Origin: Acidovorax sp. A1169 | GTDB lineage: Bacteria > Pseudomonadota > Gammaproteobacteria > Burkholderiales > Burkholderiaceae_C | Direction of reading: 5' to 3' | Assembly: GCF_030704685.1 (NCBI RefSeq) | Contig: NZ_JAUZDX010000001.1 | Location: 558,001-622,000, forward strand | Length of the DNA stretch: 64,000 nt | Shown: in pieces, positions 1 to 7,525 of the stretch | Layout: each line of letters starts with the position of its first letter | Position numbering within the stretch: position 1 is the stretch's first letter | Translations under genes and position numbers: made by a program | The notes under the pieces: generated by a model | What the model was told of the DNA's origin: nothing | Databases searched by the model: none | What the model saw: the letters and a program-made list of their open reading frames with translations, nothing else

Positions 1-2623
1 GGATGCCGGGGCGGCTGGCCCACAGCTCTGCCATGCCCGGCAAGAATGCCGGCACGCCCAGCGCCGCCAGCACCAGCAGCACGCCCCAGGGCGCCTGCGG
101 CCAGGGCAGCGCGCAGCACAGCAGCAGGGTCAACAGGCCGGCCGGGGCCAGCAGCGAGCGGCGCAGGTTGTCCAGCATCTTCCAGCGGCCCAGGGCGGGC
201 AGGGCGGCGCCCTGGTGGCGCCGGCCCAGCACCCAGGGCAGCAGTTGCCAGTCGCCGCGCGTCCAGCGGTGCTGGCGCTGCACGGCCACGTCGTAGCGGG
301 CCGGAAAGTCCTCGACCACCTCCACGTCTGACGCCAGGCCGGCACGCGCCAGCACGCCCTCGAACAAATCGTGGCTGAGCAGCGCGTTCTCGGGCACGCG
401 CCCGGCCAGCGCGGCCTCGAAGGCGTCCACGTCGTAGATGCCCTTGCCGGTGTACGAGCCCTCGCCGAACAGGTCCTGGTACACGTCCGACACGGCGGCC
501 GCATACGGGTCCATGCCGCCAGGGCCCGAGGTCAGGCGCTGGTAGAGAGACCCCTCCAGCCCCATGGGCAGCGCCGGCGTCACGCGCGGCTGCAGGATGG
601 CATGGCCCCCCACCACGCGCTGTTCGGCCGCGCTGAAGGTGGGCTGGTTCAACGGGTGGGCCATCTTGCCGATCAGGCGCAGCGCGGCATCGCGCGGCAG
701 GCGCGTGTCGGCGTCAAGCGTGATGACGTAGCGCACATCGGGCGGGATGTCGGGCTGTGTCCCACCGTCCAGTGCCATGAAGCTGGTATCCGTGGCGCCG
801 CGCAGCAGGCGGTTGAGCTCGTGCAGCTTGCCGCGCTTGCGCTCCCAGCCCATGAAGCAGTTCTCGCCGGCATTGAAGCGGCGGTGCCGGTGCAGCAGGT
901 AAAAGCGCTGGCCGCCCGGCGCCGGGCCGTGCCGCAGGTTGAGCGCGGCAATCGCCTCCTGCGCCACGGCAATCAGGTGGGCGTCGCTGCCTGTGACCTC
1001 GGTGGCGGCGTCCAGCCCGTCGGACAGCAGCGCAAACGACAGGTCGCCTCCCGCGCCCGCCAGGTGGTGCACCTCCAGGCTCTCGATGTGGGCGCGCAGG
1101 TCGGCCTCGCTGGTCAGCAGCGTGGGCACTACGACCAGGGTGCGCAAATGGGTGGGAACCCCCTCAATCAGTGCCAGGCCCGGCAGCCCCACCGGGCCGA
1201 AGCGCCGGGTGACACGCCGGTTGACGAGCACGCTGGCCACCTCGGTGGCAGGCAGAAAGCCGGCCAGCGCCAGCGCCGCCAGCCAGCCCGGGTGCGTGCC
1301 GTGCAGGCCGGCCCACCACAGGGCCGCGCCCAGCAGCAACAGCGCCAGGCCCAGGATGGCGGCAATGTAGCCGCGCACGCCCAGGCCCACCTGCCAACGG
1401 TTGAACCGAAAGCCCCAGGGCGGCTTGAAGCCGATGGCCTGCTCCAGCGCGGGCCGGCCCTCGGCCACCAGGTGGTAGCCGGGGTCGGTGGCGCGCGCGG
1501 GGGTGGACCCGCTGACCTGGGCGGCCGCGGCTGCCTGCGCGCTGGCCATGGCCTGTTCGGCAATCGCCAGTTCGGACAGGGCCGAGCCGCGTGCCAGTTG
1601 TTCGATGGCGTTGCGGTAGAGGTTGCGCGTGGCAAAGTCCATCGCCGCAAAACCGCTGCCGCCCCGCAGGCGCGTGTCCACCAGGCTCATGCCCTCGACC
1701 AGGTCGGCCCAGTCGATGTCGGACATCAGCCGCATGCTGGTGATCACGTTGCGCACGCTCACGTTCGATGCGCCCTGGCGCTGCTGTGCATGCTCGATCA
1801 CCTGGCCCACGCTGGTGCCCTGCTGGGCCAGCCGCTCTTCCAGCCATTGCAGCGCGGGGGTGGTGCGCGGGTCCTGGTCGCGCAGGCGCTTGGCCAGCTG
1901 CGCTGCGAACAGCTCCGACAGCGGGCCGCTGGCGCGCGTGCCGATGTCGCCCACCAGGGCCGAATGCGCGCTGCCCGAGGCCAGCAGGCGGTTGGCCAGT
2001 GCCTGCGCATCGGCGCGGTCTGCCCGGCCGGCGCTGATCTGGTCGGCCAGCCGGCGCAGGTTTTCCACCAGCACGATGCGCAAGGTGATGGCCACCGCCC
2101 ACAGCTCGCTGATCATCAGCGGCTGCACTTCCTGGTAGGCCGCGATGAAGCGGCGCAGCGCCAGCGGGTCGAAGTGGCTGTCGGTATGGGCGACAAAGGC
2201 CCAGGCAATGCCGAAGACGCGCGGGTAGCCGGCAAACGGCCCTTGTGCCAGCTTGGGCAACTGCCGGTAGTAGCCCGGGGGCAGGTCGACCCGGATCTCG
2301 CGGATCTGCTCTTCCACCACGTGGTAGTTGTCCAGCAGCCAGTCGGCGGCGGGCACCACGCTGGATCCCGACTCCAGCTCGGCGGCGCTGGCCCGGTACG
2401 CGGCTAGCAGTTGGCTGGCATTGGAGCGCAGGCGCCGGTGCAGCGAAGGGACCGAGGGCGGACGCAGGCTCACCTGCTGGGCGGCGGCCAGGCTGCGCGC
2501 ATGCTGCTCCAGCCGCTCCATGCCGAAGAGTTCTTCGCGCACGGGGGCGGTGCCGTTCCACGGCGGCGCGTCAGCGCCCCTCAGAACATGGGAGAGGGAA
2601 GACAGGGTATCGACAACAAGCAC
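1..2623 (-). CDS. ndvB: Cyclic beta-1,2-glucan synthase (NdvB/ChvB type), N-terminal part, truncated by window edge
   Basis: The minus-strand frame stays open from a stop near 2841 to base 1, so about 874 residues of a protein usually near 2800 residues are visible. The start is opened by a region reading REELFGMERLEQHARSLA, typical of this family's N terminus. Two hydrophobic segments near residues 400-455 and a further pair near 800-850 bracket a family-84 glycosyltransferase domain. That domain carries the donor-binding motif ITLDADTRLP (about residue 634) and QHRWTRGDWQ, the QxxRW motif, near residue 785. Known homologues are inner-membrane enzymes that make cyclic beta-glucan from UDP-glucose; the phosphorylase-like C-terminal half lies outside the window. 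There is no ATG in frame before residue 34. GTG at 2623 is preferred because GAAAGG lies five bases upstream; GTG at 2641 is the alternative. Family call secure, start uncertain. Confidence 0.85.
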   Translation of the reverse strand, partial: MLVVDTLSSLSHVLRGADAPPWNGTAPVREELFGMERLEQHARSLAAAQQVSLRPPSVPSLHRRLRSNASQLLAAYRASAAELESGSSVVPAADWLLDNYHVVEEQIREIRVDLPPGYYRQLPKLAQGPFAGYPRVFGIAWAFVAHTDSHFDPLALRRFIAAYQEVQPLMISELWAVAITLRIVLVENLRRLADQISAGRADRADAQALANRLLASGSAHSALVGDIGTRASGPLSELFAAQLAKRLRDQDPRTTPALQWLEERLAQQGTSVGQVIEHAQQRQGASNVSVRNVITSMRLMSDIDWADLVEGMSLVDTRLRGGSGFAAMDFATRNLYRNAIEQLARGSALSELAIAEQAMASAQAAAAAQVSGSTPARATDPGYHLVAEGRPALEQAIGFKPPWGFRFNRWQVGLGVRGYIAAILGLALLLLGAALWWAGLHGTHPGWLAALALAGFLPATEVASVLVNRRVTRRFGPVGLPGLALIEGVPTHLRTLVVVPTLLTSEADLRAHIESLEVHHLAGAGGDLSFALLSDGLDAATEVTGSDAHLIAVAQEAIAALNLRHGPAPGGQRFYLLHRHRRFNAGENCFMGWERKRGKLHELNRLLRGATDTSFMALDGGTQPDIPPDVRYVITLDADTRLPRDAALRLIGKMAHPLNQPTFSAAEQRVVGGHAILQPRVTPALPMGLEGSLYQRLTSGPGGMDPYAAAVSDVYQDLFGEGSYTGKGIYDVDAFEAALAGRVPENALLSHDLFEGVLARAGLASDVEVVEDFPARYDVAVQRQHRWTRGDWQLLPWVLGRRHQGAALPALGRWKMLDNLRRSLLAPAGLLTLLLCCALPWPQAPWGVLLVLAALGVPAFLPGMAELWASRPGI

Positions 2624-2773
2624 GGGCGCCTTTCGGGGCACCCCGGGGCCGCGCTGTGCCCTGTGATATGCCCGCTGCAGGAAAAGGGGCGGACGGGCCA
2701 GGCCGTCCGCGTTGAAAGGTGCCTGCGTGTTGCCACGCTGGCGGGCCTGCGCGCTCGCGCGAGGCCAAGTACG

Positions 2774-2803
2774 CTGAGCGCTGCGCTCAGGCGAGGCGCC
2801 TGA
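2774..2803. repeat. Overlapping inverted repeats upstream of the glucan synthase
   Basis: Two perfect inverted repeats share bases: 2774-2790 (8 bp arms, 1 base loop) and 2787-2793 with 2797-2803 (7 bp arms, 3 base loop). They cannot both form at once. They lie just after the end of the 44-residue gene and before the glucan synthase start, with no T-run after either hairpin, so they are not classic intrinsic terminators. An alternative-fold leader or a chance product of GC-rich sequence are both possible. Confidence 0.4.
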
Positions 2804-2842
2804 AGCAGTGGTGCAGCCAGGGGCTGTGCCCTGTGGTGGAGA

Positions 2843-2977
2843 TCAGCCCTTTTTGCCTGCGCGCGGCGGCGGTGCGCCGCCGGCCTTCGCGGGGGCGACG
2901 GGTGCCACCACCGCTACGGGCTTCTGCTTGGGCTTCTTCGATTCCTTGTTGCCGCGTTTCTGTTCTTTTCCTGCCAT
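2843..2977 (-). CDS. Small lysine-rich hypothetical protein (44 aa)
   Basis: The protein begins MAGKEQKRGNKESKKPKQKP and then has an Ala/Pro/Val linker ending PRAGKKG. It is strongly basic and predicted disordered, with no signal peptide. Short proteins starting M(A)xKxQxRGNxExKKPK are, from memory, a common uncharacterised family in Comamonadaceae; their function is unknown. A strong ribosome binding site (AAGGAGC seven bases before ATG 2977) decides this start over longer upstream starts up to 3325. Nucleic-acid or ribosome binding is possible from charge alone but not shown. Confidence 0.7.
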   Translation of the reverse strand: MAGKEQKRGNKESKKPKQKPVAVVAPVAPAKAGGAPPPRAGKKG

Positions 2978-3297
2978 GAAAGGCTCCTTCGCTTGGAACA
3001 CGCCCCGTGGGTTGGCGGGCGCAATGGTCTCAGCCACCCGCAGCGTTGCCGGGGTGGGGCGTTCGGGCCTCCGCCAGCAACCCTCTGCAAAGGAAGGCGC
3101 AAGCAGGTACCCGGAGGAAGGGAAAAGGTCTGCAGAACGCAGGCGTCCAGCGGCGGGACGTGATTTGAGCGGCAGTTCTTCGACAGCAGCAGATGGTGGC
3201 GAATGTGGCGATTGCAAGGTGCCGGCGCGGGCCGGCCATGGCGGGGGCCACGATGCGGGAGCGACACGCTGCAGGGCCCGTATCGCCTCGGGCAGAA
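2978..3297. other. Intergenic stretch with no recognised gene
   Basis: About 320 bases between the 44-residue gene and the tRNA-Lys terminator. Long frames cross it on both strands, but the translations have no recognisable family, signal or ribosome binding site. It must hold the promoter of the small basic protein gene (minus strand), though no convincing -35/-10 pair was found. Confidence 0.4.
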
Positions 3298-3336
3298 ACA
3301 AAAAAGCCGGCGCCATGTTGTTCATGGCGTCGGCTT
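3298..3336 (-). terminator. Intrinsic terminator downstream of tRNA-Lys
   Basis: Arms 3304-3317 and 3323-3336 pair over 14 bases with one mismatch around a five-base loop. On the minus strand the hairpin is followed directly by a run of T. It lies 22 bases past the tRNA 3' end and would end its transcript. Confidence 0.8.
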
Positions 3337-3358
3337 CATGTGCCTTGCGGCTTAGATT

Positions 3359-3434
3359 TGGTGGGTCCTGAGTGACTCGAACACTCGACCTACGGATTAA
3401 GAGTCCGCTGCTCTACCAACTGAGCTAAGAACCC
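3359..3434 (-). tRNA. tRNA-Lys (anticodon CUU)
   Basis: The 76-base minus-strand gene folds as a cloverleaf. The acceptor stem is GGGTTCT with AGGACCC, the D-arm contains AGCTCAGTTGGTAGAGC, the anticodon stem GCGGA/TCCGT encloses the loop CTCTTAA, and the T-loop is TTCGAGT. The 3' CCA is encoded (3359-3361). Loop positions 34-36 are CTT, which reads AAG lysine codons. It has its own promoter and terminator and so is a single-gene unit. Confidence 0.95.
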
Positions 3435-3475
3435 AAATCTTTTAGTGATCTGCCTGCATTGCTGCAGAGCCTCGA

Positions 3476-3505
3476 ATTATGCACTAGTTTTTGGCCGGCT
3501 TGCAA
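3476..3505 (-). promoter_or_regulatory. Sigma-70 promoter of tRNA-Lys
   Basis: On the minus strand TTGCAA (3500-3505) and CATAAT (3476-3481) are 18 bases apart. The -10 box lies about 40 bases upstream of the mature tRNA 5' end, leaving a short leader to be removed by RNase P. The AT-rich stretch stands out from the GC-rich surroundings. Confidence 0.6.
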
Positions 3506-3519
3506 GTAGGGCCCAAAAA

Positions 3520-4410
3520 TTATTGCATCGCGTTGCGGCTGGCGAGTTCCACGAACAGCGCACTGTGGTCCAGTTCGCCCAGGCCGTGTTCCACGCCTTC
3601 GGCGTAAAGCGCCTCGAAAAGCGCGGTTACGGGCGCGTCGAAGCCGATCTCGCCAGCCGTGGCCAGGGCGTTGCGCATGTCCTTGAGTTGCACCGTCATG
3701 CGGCCCTGGGGCGCAAAGTTGCGTTCCACCATGCGCTGGCCATGCAGTTGTAGGATGCGGCTGTCGGCAAAGCCGCCGCTGATGGCCTCGCGCACCTTGG
3801 CCATGTCGGCCCCGCCCTTGGCGGCGAACAGCAGCGCTTCGGCCACGGCGCCGATGGTGATGCCCACGATCATCTGGTTGGCCAGCTTGGCGAGCTGGCC
3901 CGCGCCGTGCGGCCCCACATGCGTGGCGCGCCCGAAGGCCGCAAAGATCGGCAGGGCACGGGCATAGTCCTCGGGCCGGCCACCGGCCATGATGGCCAGG
4001 GTGCCGCTTTCGGCGCCCACGGTGCCGCCGGAGACCGGCGCATCCAGGTGGGCGATGCCCATCTCGCCCAGGCGGGCCGCGTGGTCGCGCGCTTCGCGCG
4101 GCTGGATGGAGGCCATGTCGATGAACAGCGCGTCACGGCGCAGGGCCTGCGCCGCGCCGCGCTCGAACAGCACCTGGCCCACCACGGGCCCGTTGGCGAG
4201 CAGGCTGATCACCACGTCCGCACCGGCCACGGCAGTGCGCACATCGGAGTGGACGGTGATGCCGAAGGCGGCGAGCGGGTCGGCCGCCTCGCGCGTGCGG
4301 TTCCAGGCATGGACCTCGTGGCCGGCGGCGCGCAGCCGGCGCGCCATGGGCGCGCCCATCATGCCGATGCCCAGGACGGCGGCGCGCAGGGGAGGGGTTT
4401 TGTTGTTCAT
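3520..4410 (-). CDS. NAD(P)-dependent beta-hydroxyacid dehydrogenase (3-hydroxyisobutyrate dehydrogenase / tartronate semialdehyde reductase family)
   Basis: The 296-residue cytosolic enzyme has the usual family length. A Rossmann loop GIGMMG is at residues 14-19, the substrate-binding signature DAPVSGG at 123-129, and the catalytic lysine in GQLAKLANQ (K175). These match the family that oxidises or reduces short beta-hydroxy acids. The exact substrate (3-hydroxyisobutyrate, tartronate semialdehyde, glyoxylate or succinic semialdehyde) cannot be read from sequence. ATG 4410 follows CAGGAGACA. The gene is divergent from the esterase at 4543 and has no obvious pathway partners. Confidence 0.88.
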   Translation of the reverse strand: MNNKTPPLRAAVLGIGMMGAPMARRLRAAGHEVHAWNRTREAADPLAAFGITVHSDVRTAVAGADVVISLLANGPVVGQVLFERGAAQALRRDALFIDMASIQPREARDHAARLGEMGIAHLDAPVSGGTVGAESGTLAIMAGGRPEDYARALPIFAAFGRATHVGPHGAGQLAKLANQMIVGITIGAVAEALLFAAKGGADMAKVREAISGGFADSRILQLHGQRMVERNFAPQGRMTVQLKDMRNALATAGEIGFDAPVTALFEALYAEGVEHGLGELDHSALFVELASRNAMQ

Positions 4411-4542
4411 GCTGTCTGTCTCCTGGTGTGCTTGTCTCTGGCGCCATCATCGGCGGTTTTTGCGCTGCCAGCCTGTCATCGGGCTTGCAGTCCGCGCCAC
4501 TTGCCGGGATGATGTAACGAGGACGACGAGGAGAACAACCCC

Positions 4543-5439
4543 ATGGCCCTGGATACCAAAACACCGCACGACCCCGCCTGGCTCGAGCTGATGTACAACA
4601 ACCGGGCCCTGGTGCCCGAGCACGTGAACTATTTCGCCCGCTGGGCGAAGGAGTCGGCCCAGGTGCGGGCCGACCACCCCTGCGTGGCCGACCTGGCCTA
4701 TGGCAAGGGCGCGCGCGAGACCCTGGATGTCTTTCCCACCACCCAGCTGCCGCCCGGATCGGGCAAGGGGGCGCCGGTGCTGGTCTTCATCCACGGCGGT
4801 TACTGGCGCGCACTCGACAAGTCGGACCACTCCTTCATCGCGCCGGCGTTCAACCGTGAAGGTGTCTGCGTGGTGGTGGTCAATTATTCGCTGTGCCCAG
4901 GCACCCCGGAGGCACCGGTCGGCATTCCCCAGATCATGCGGCAGATGGAAAAGGCCATCGCCTGGATCTGGCAGAACATTGGGCGCTATGGCGGCGACCC
5001 GCACCGCATCACGGTGGCCGGGCATTCGGCGGGGGGACAACTGGCAGCGATGCTGCTCACCAGCGTCTGGCCCCTGATCGGCAACCTGCCCGATGGCGCG
5101 GTGCGCAGCGCCCTGTCCATCTCGGGCCTGCACGACCTCGATCCGCTGATGCACACGCCCTTCCTGCAGGAGACACTCAAGCTCACCGAGCAGCAGGTGC
5201 TGCAGTACAGCCCGGCACGCCTGCAGGCACCCGGCCAGGGCATGCTGTACTGCGCCGTGGGCGGCGATGAGAGCCCGGAGTTCATCCGCCAGGCGCGGCT
5301 GGTGCAGGACGCCTGGGGCTCGCACGCCGTGCCGCGCTGCCAGGTGCAGGAAGGCCTGAACCACTTCAGCATCGTCGATGCGCTGGCCAGGCCCGGGCAC
5401 GATGTGCACCACATGGCCCTGATCCTGCTGAGGGCCTAG
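4543..5439 (+). CDS. Alpha/beta hydrolase, kynurenine-formamidase-like esterase
   Basis: This 298-residue soluble hydrolase has an oxyanion-hole motif HGG at 84-86, followed by YWRALDKSDHSF, the nucleophile elbow GHSAGG (Ser162), an Asp near 244 in GGDESPE and His274 in NHFSIV. The HGGYW block and overall layout fit the esterase/lipase branch that includes arylformamidases, which hydrolyse N-formylkynurenine. No other kynurenine pathway gene is nearby, so general carboxylesterase activity is equally possible. ATG 4543 is preceded by GAGGAGAACAA. Confidence 0.8.
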   Translation: MALDTKTPHDPAWLELMYNNRALVPEHVNYFARWAKESAQVRADHPCVADLAYGKGARETLDVFPTTQLPPGSGKGAPVLVFIHGGYWRALDKSDHSFIAPAFNREGVCVVVVNYSLCPGTPEAPVGIPQIMRQMEKAIAWIWQNIGRYGGDPHRITVAGHSAGGQLAAMLLTSVWPLIGNLPDGAVRSALSISGLHDLDPLMHTPFLQETLKLTEQQVLQYSPARLQAPGQGMLYCAVGGDESPEFIRQARLVQDAWGSHAVPRCQVQEGLNHFSIVDALARPGHDVHHMALILLRA

Positions 5440-5503
5440 ACGGCCGCAATACAGCCACGAACGCGACAACCGGCGCAATCAAGGCCAGTGCCGCCGTGCA
5501 AGG

Positions 5504-5566
5504 GCCGCCCCGCCGCAGGGGCGGCGTCCCCCTCCGGGGGAAGGCGCGAAGCGACTCAGGGGGGCT
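5504..5566. repeat. GC-rich palindromic repeat unit (REP-like) between convergent genes
   Basis: Two hairpins sit side by side in the convergent gap between the esterase and guaC. One has 8 bp arms (5504-5511, 5518-5525). The other has 5 bp arms (5528-5532, 5536-5540) followed by AAGGCGCGAAGCGACTCA and a G-run that can pair with the same C-run. Near-identical units are, from memory, scattered between genes in Acidovorax and Variovorax. It may also act as a bidirectional terminator. Only one copy was found here. Confidence 0.5.
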
Positions 5567-5573
5567 TCCGTGT

Positions 5574-6551
5574 TTACATCAGCAGGTGCTCGCCTGCGTT
5601 GTCGCCGCCCAGGATCACGTAGTTCACCTTGCGGATGTCCATGAGCTTCTTGCCTCCGGCGTAACTGATGGAGCTTTGCACGTCCTGCTCCATCTCGATC
5701 AGGGTACCCGCCAGCTTGCCCTTGATGGGCTCGAGGATGCGCTTGCCTTCGACATGCTTGTACTCGCCCTTGTTGAAGTCGCTGGCCGAGCCGTAGTACT
5801 CCTTGAACAGGGCACCATCGACCTCCACGGTGTTGCCGGGCGATTCTTCGTGCCCCGCGAACAGAGAGCCGATCATGACCATGCTGGCGCCAAAGCGGAT
5901 GCTCTTGGCGATGTCGCCATGGCTGCGGATGCCGCCGTCGGCAATGATGGGCTTGGTGGCGACGCGGGCGCACCACTTGAGCGCCGACAGTTGCCAGCCG
6001 CCCGTGCCGAAGCCGGTCTTGAGCTTGGTGATGCAGACCTTGCCCGGCCCTACGCCCACCTTGGTGGCGTCGGCACCCCAGTTCTCCAGGTCGATCACCG
6101 CCTCGGGCGTGGCCACGTTGCCAGCGATCACGAAGGCCGCAGGCAGTTTGGACTTGAGGTAGCCGATCATGTTCTTCACGCTGTCGGCATGGCCGTGCGC
6201 GATGTCGATGGTCACGTACTCGGGCGTGATGCCTGCGGCCGCCAACTGGTCCACCGTGTCGTAGTCGGGCTGCTTCACGCCCAGCGAGATCGAGGCATAG
6301 CAGCCCTTGGCATGCATATCCTTGACGAACTGCAGGTTGTCCAGATCGAAGCGGTGCATGACGTAGAAATAGCCGTTCTGCGCCATCCAGGTGCAGATGG
6401 TTTCGTCCACCACCGTCTTCATGTTGGCCGGTACGACCGGCAGGCGGAAGGTGCGCCCGCCCAGCTCCACGCCGGCATCGCATTCCGAGCGGCTTTCCAC
6501 CCGGCACTTGCGCGGCAGCAAGAGAACGTTGTCGTAGTCGAAGATTTCCAT
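5574..6551 (-). CDS. guaC: GMP reductase
   Basis: GMP reductase converts GMP to IMP and ammonia using NADPH, returning guanine nucleotides to the adenine branch. The 325-residue protein has the family length and begins [16 protein letters not shown]. The active-site loop [16 protein letters not shown] holds the catalytic Cys173, the phosphate-binding segment [15 protein letters not shown] follows, and a mobile flap lies near [12 protein letters not shown]. There is no CBS pair, which separates it from IMP dehydrogenase. ATG 6551 is chosen as it matches family N termini; frames extending upstream to 6692 add unrelated sequence. It stands alone on the minus strand behind a terminator. Confidence 0.95.
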   Translation of the reverse strand: MEIFDYDNVLLLPRKCRVESRSECDAGVELGGRTFRLPVVPANMKTVVDETICTWMAQNGYFYVMHRFDLDNLQFVKDMHAKGCYASISLGVKQPDYDTVDQLAAAGITPEYVTIDIAHGHADSVKNMIGYLKSKLPAAFVIAGNVATPEAVIDLENWGADATKVGVGPGKVCITKLKTGFGTGGWQLSALKWCARVATKPIIADGGIRSHGDIAKSIRFGASMVMIGSLFAGHEESPGNTVEVDGALFKEYYGSASDFNKGEYKHVEGKRILEPIKGKLAGTLIEMEQDVQSSISYAGGKKLMDIRKVNYVILGGDNAGEHLLM

Positions 6552-6630
6552 GATTTCCAAGCTCCATAAGAGGACGCAGCAGAAGGATTTCCGCTGCGGT
6601 GGGCGCTTGGCTTGGAGACCGGTCATGCGA

Positions 6631-6651
6631 TTGCCACCGTGGTGGTGGCAA
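6631..6651 (-). other. Perfect hairpin in the guaC leader
   Basis: Arms 6631-6638 and 6644-6651 (TTGCCACC and its complement) form an 8 bp stem with a 5-base loop, 80 bases before the guaC start and just after the upstream terminator. It could be a repressor operator or an RNA leader element. It does not resemble the known purine riboswitch or the PurR box as remembered. Confidence 0.35.
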
Positions 6652-6674
6652 CGAACCCTGCTGTGCGCAGGCAC

Positions 6675-6708
6675 AAAAAAACCGGGCTGCAAGAAACTTG
6701 GGCCCGGT
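6675..6708 (-). terminator. Intrinsic terminator after the secreted protein gene
   Basis: On the minus strand ACCGGGC (6702-6708) and GCCCGGT (6681-6687) form a 7 bp stem around a 14-base loop, followed by seven T (6675-6681 on the complement). It lies 70 bases past the stop of the gene ending at 6778 and separates it from guaC. Confidence 0.75.
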
Positions 6709-6777
6709 GATTGATTCTACCCGCGCCAACCGGTGCGGGTATATCCCTACTGTTATCTCTCCAATAGAGAACGGGTT

Positions 6778-7494
6778 CTATGGCGTGCAGCGCGACTGCG
6801 CAGCGTCGATGATGCGGCCGTCCTGGTCCTGCACCCAGCCTACCAGGCGCAGGCGGTCGGTCTTGGCGCCTTCGGGGATGTAGATGGGGCGTGAGTCACG
6901 CCAGCCCGAGCGCTCGCCCTTGGACAGCGTCTGCGGGTTGTCCAGTGAGCGCTGGTACACGTTACGCACCAGGTGGCGGGCCACCGGCGATCCTTCGGCC
7001 CCCGCAGGGATGGACTCCACCAGCAGCAGGTAGAAACCGCCCGCATCGGGCCGTGCCGCAGGGGGCGCACCGCGCGTGGGCACCGGAGAGAAGGCGATGG
7101 AGGCACCCAGGTAGTCGTTGAAGGCTGGCCCGTGTGACACGCGCAGCCGGCTGCCCTTCACGCCCTGGACGGGCGCGGTGTTCACGTCCGTGGCCGTGGG
7201 CGCCGTGCGGCCCAGGGCGGCCAGCCGCGCCAGGGCATCGCGCGTGGCGGCGGCCGACAGCGGCGCGTCGTCACCCTGGGTGCCGGGCACGATCCAGTCC
7301 AGCACCAGGGTGCCGGGCGCTTTGGGAGCGGGCGTGGCCTTGTCGGCCCAGCAGCTGTCGCAGTCGGCGCTCACGAAGCGCTCGAACAGCGCGACCGGGC
7401 GGGGTACGCCGTCACTGCTGCAGCTCGACTGGGCTGCGAGGTGGGGGGCATGCAGGGCCAGCAGCATGGCTGCGGCAAGGGCAATGTTTTTCAT
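6778..7494 (-). CDS. Secreted hypothetical protein, possible divergent DUF1223 family
   Basis: The 238-residue protein begins with a clear signal peptide (MKNIALAAAMLLALHAPHLAAQ), so it is periplasmic or secreted. After cleavage come ALFERFVSADCDSC, with a CxxC pair at residues 45/48, and LVLDWIVPG. The order of hydrophobic strand, CxxC and LxxDWxVPG recalls the thioredoxin-fold DUF1223 proteins, but the match is weak. Two further Cys lie near the ends (C25, C236). It is divergent from the uvrD-like gene, with only 31 bases between the start codons. Function unknown. Confidence 0.7.
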   Translation of the reverse strand: MKNIALAAAMLLALHAPHLAAQSSCSSDGVPRPVALFERFVSADCDSCWADKATPAPKAPGTLVLDWIVPGTQGDDAPLSAAATRDALARLAALGRTAPTATDVNTAPVQGVKGSRLRVSHGPAFNDYLGASIAFSPVPTRGAPPAARPDAGGFYLLLVESIPAGAEGSPVARHLVRNVYQRSLDNPQTLSKGERSGWRDSRPIYIPEGAKTDRLRLVGWVQDQDGRIIDAAQSRCTP

Positions 7495-7513
7495 GGCGGG
7501 CGTTGGCGCTTTC

Positions 7514-7519
7514 TACAAT
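7514..7519 (+). promoter_or_regulatory. -10 box of the uvrD-like gene, leaderless arrangement
   Basis: TACAAT ends six bases before ATG 7526, so transcription should begin at or next to the A of the start codon. There is no ribosome binding site in the gap. A weak -35 candidate lies about 17 bases upstream, inside the 5' end of the divergent gene. Confidence 0.6.
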
Positions 7520-7525
7520 GCCCCC

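Noticed and set aside
371-2407. 678-residue plus-strand open frame
   Set aside because: It lies antisense to the glucan synthase. Its translation is low-complexity Gln/Ala/Arg/Gly without any family motif, as expected for a mirror frame in GC-rich DNA.
2843-3325. 160-residue minus-strand frame
   Set aside because: Only the last 44 codons look coding, with a ribosome binding site before ATG 2977. The longer version would run through the tRNA terminator.
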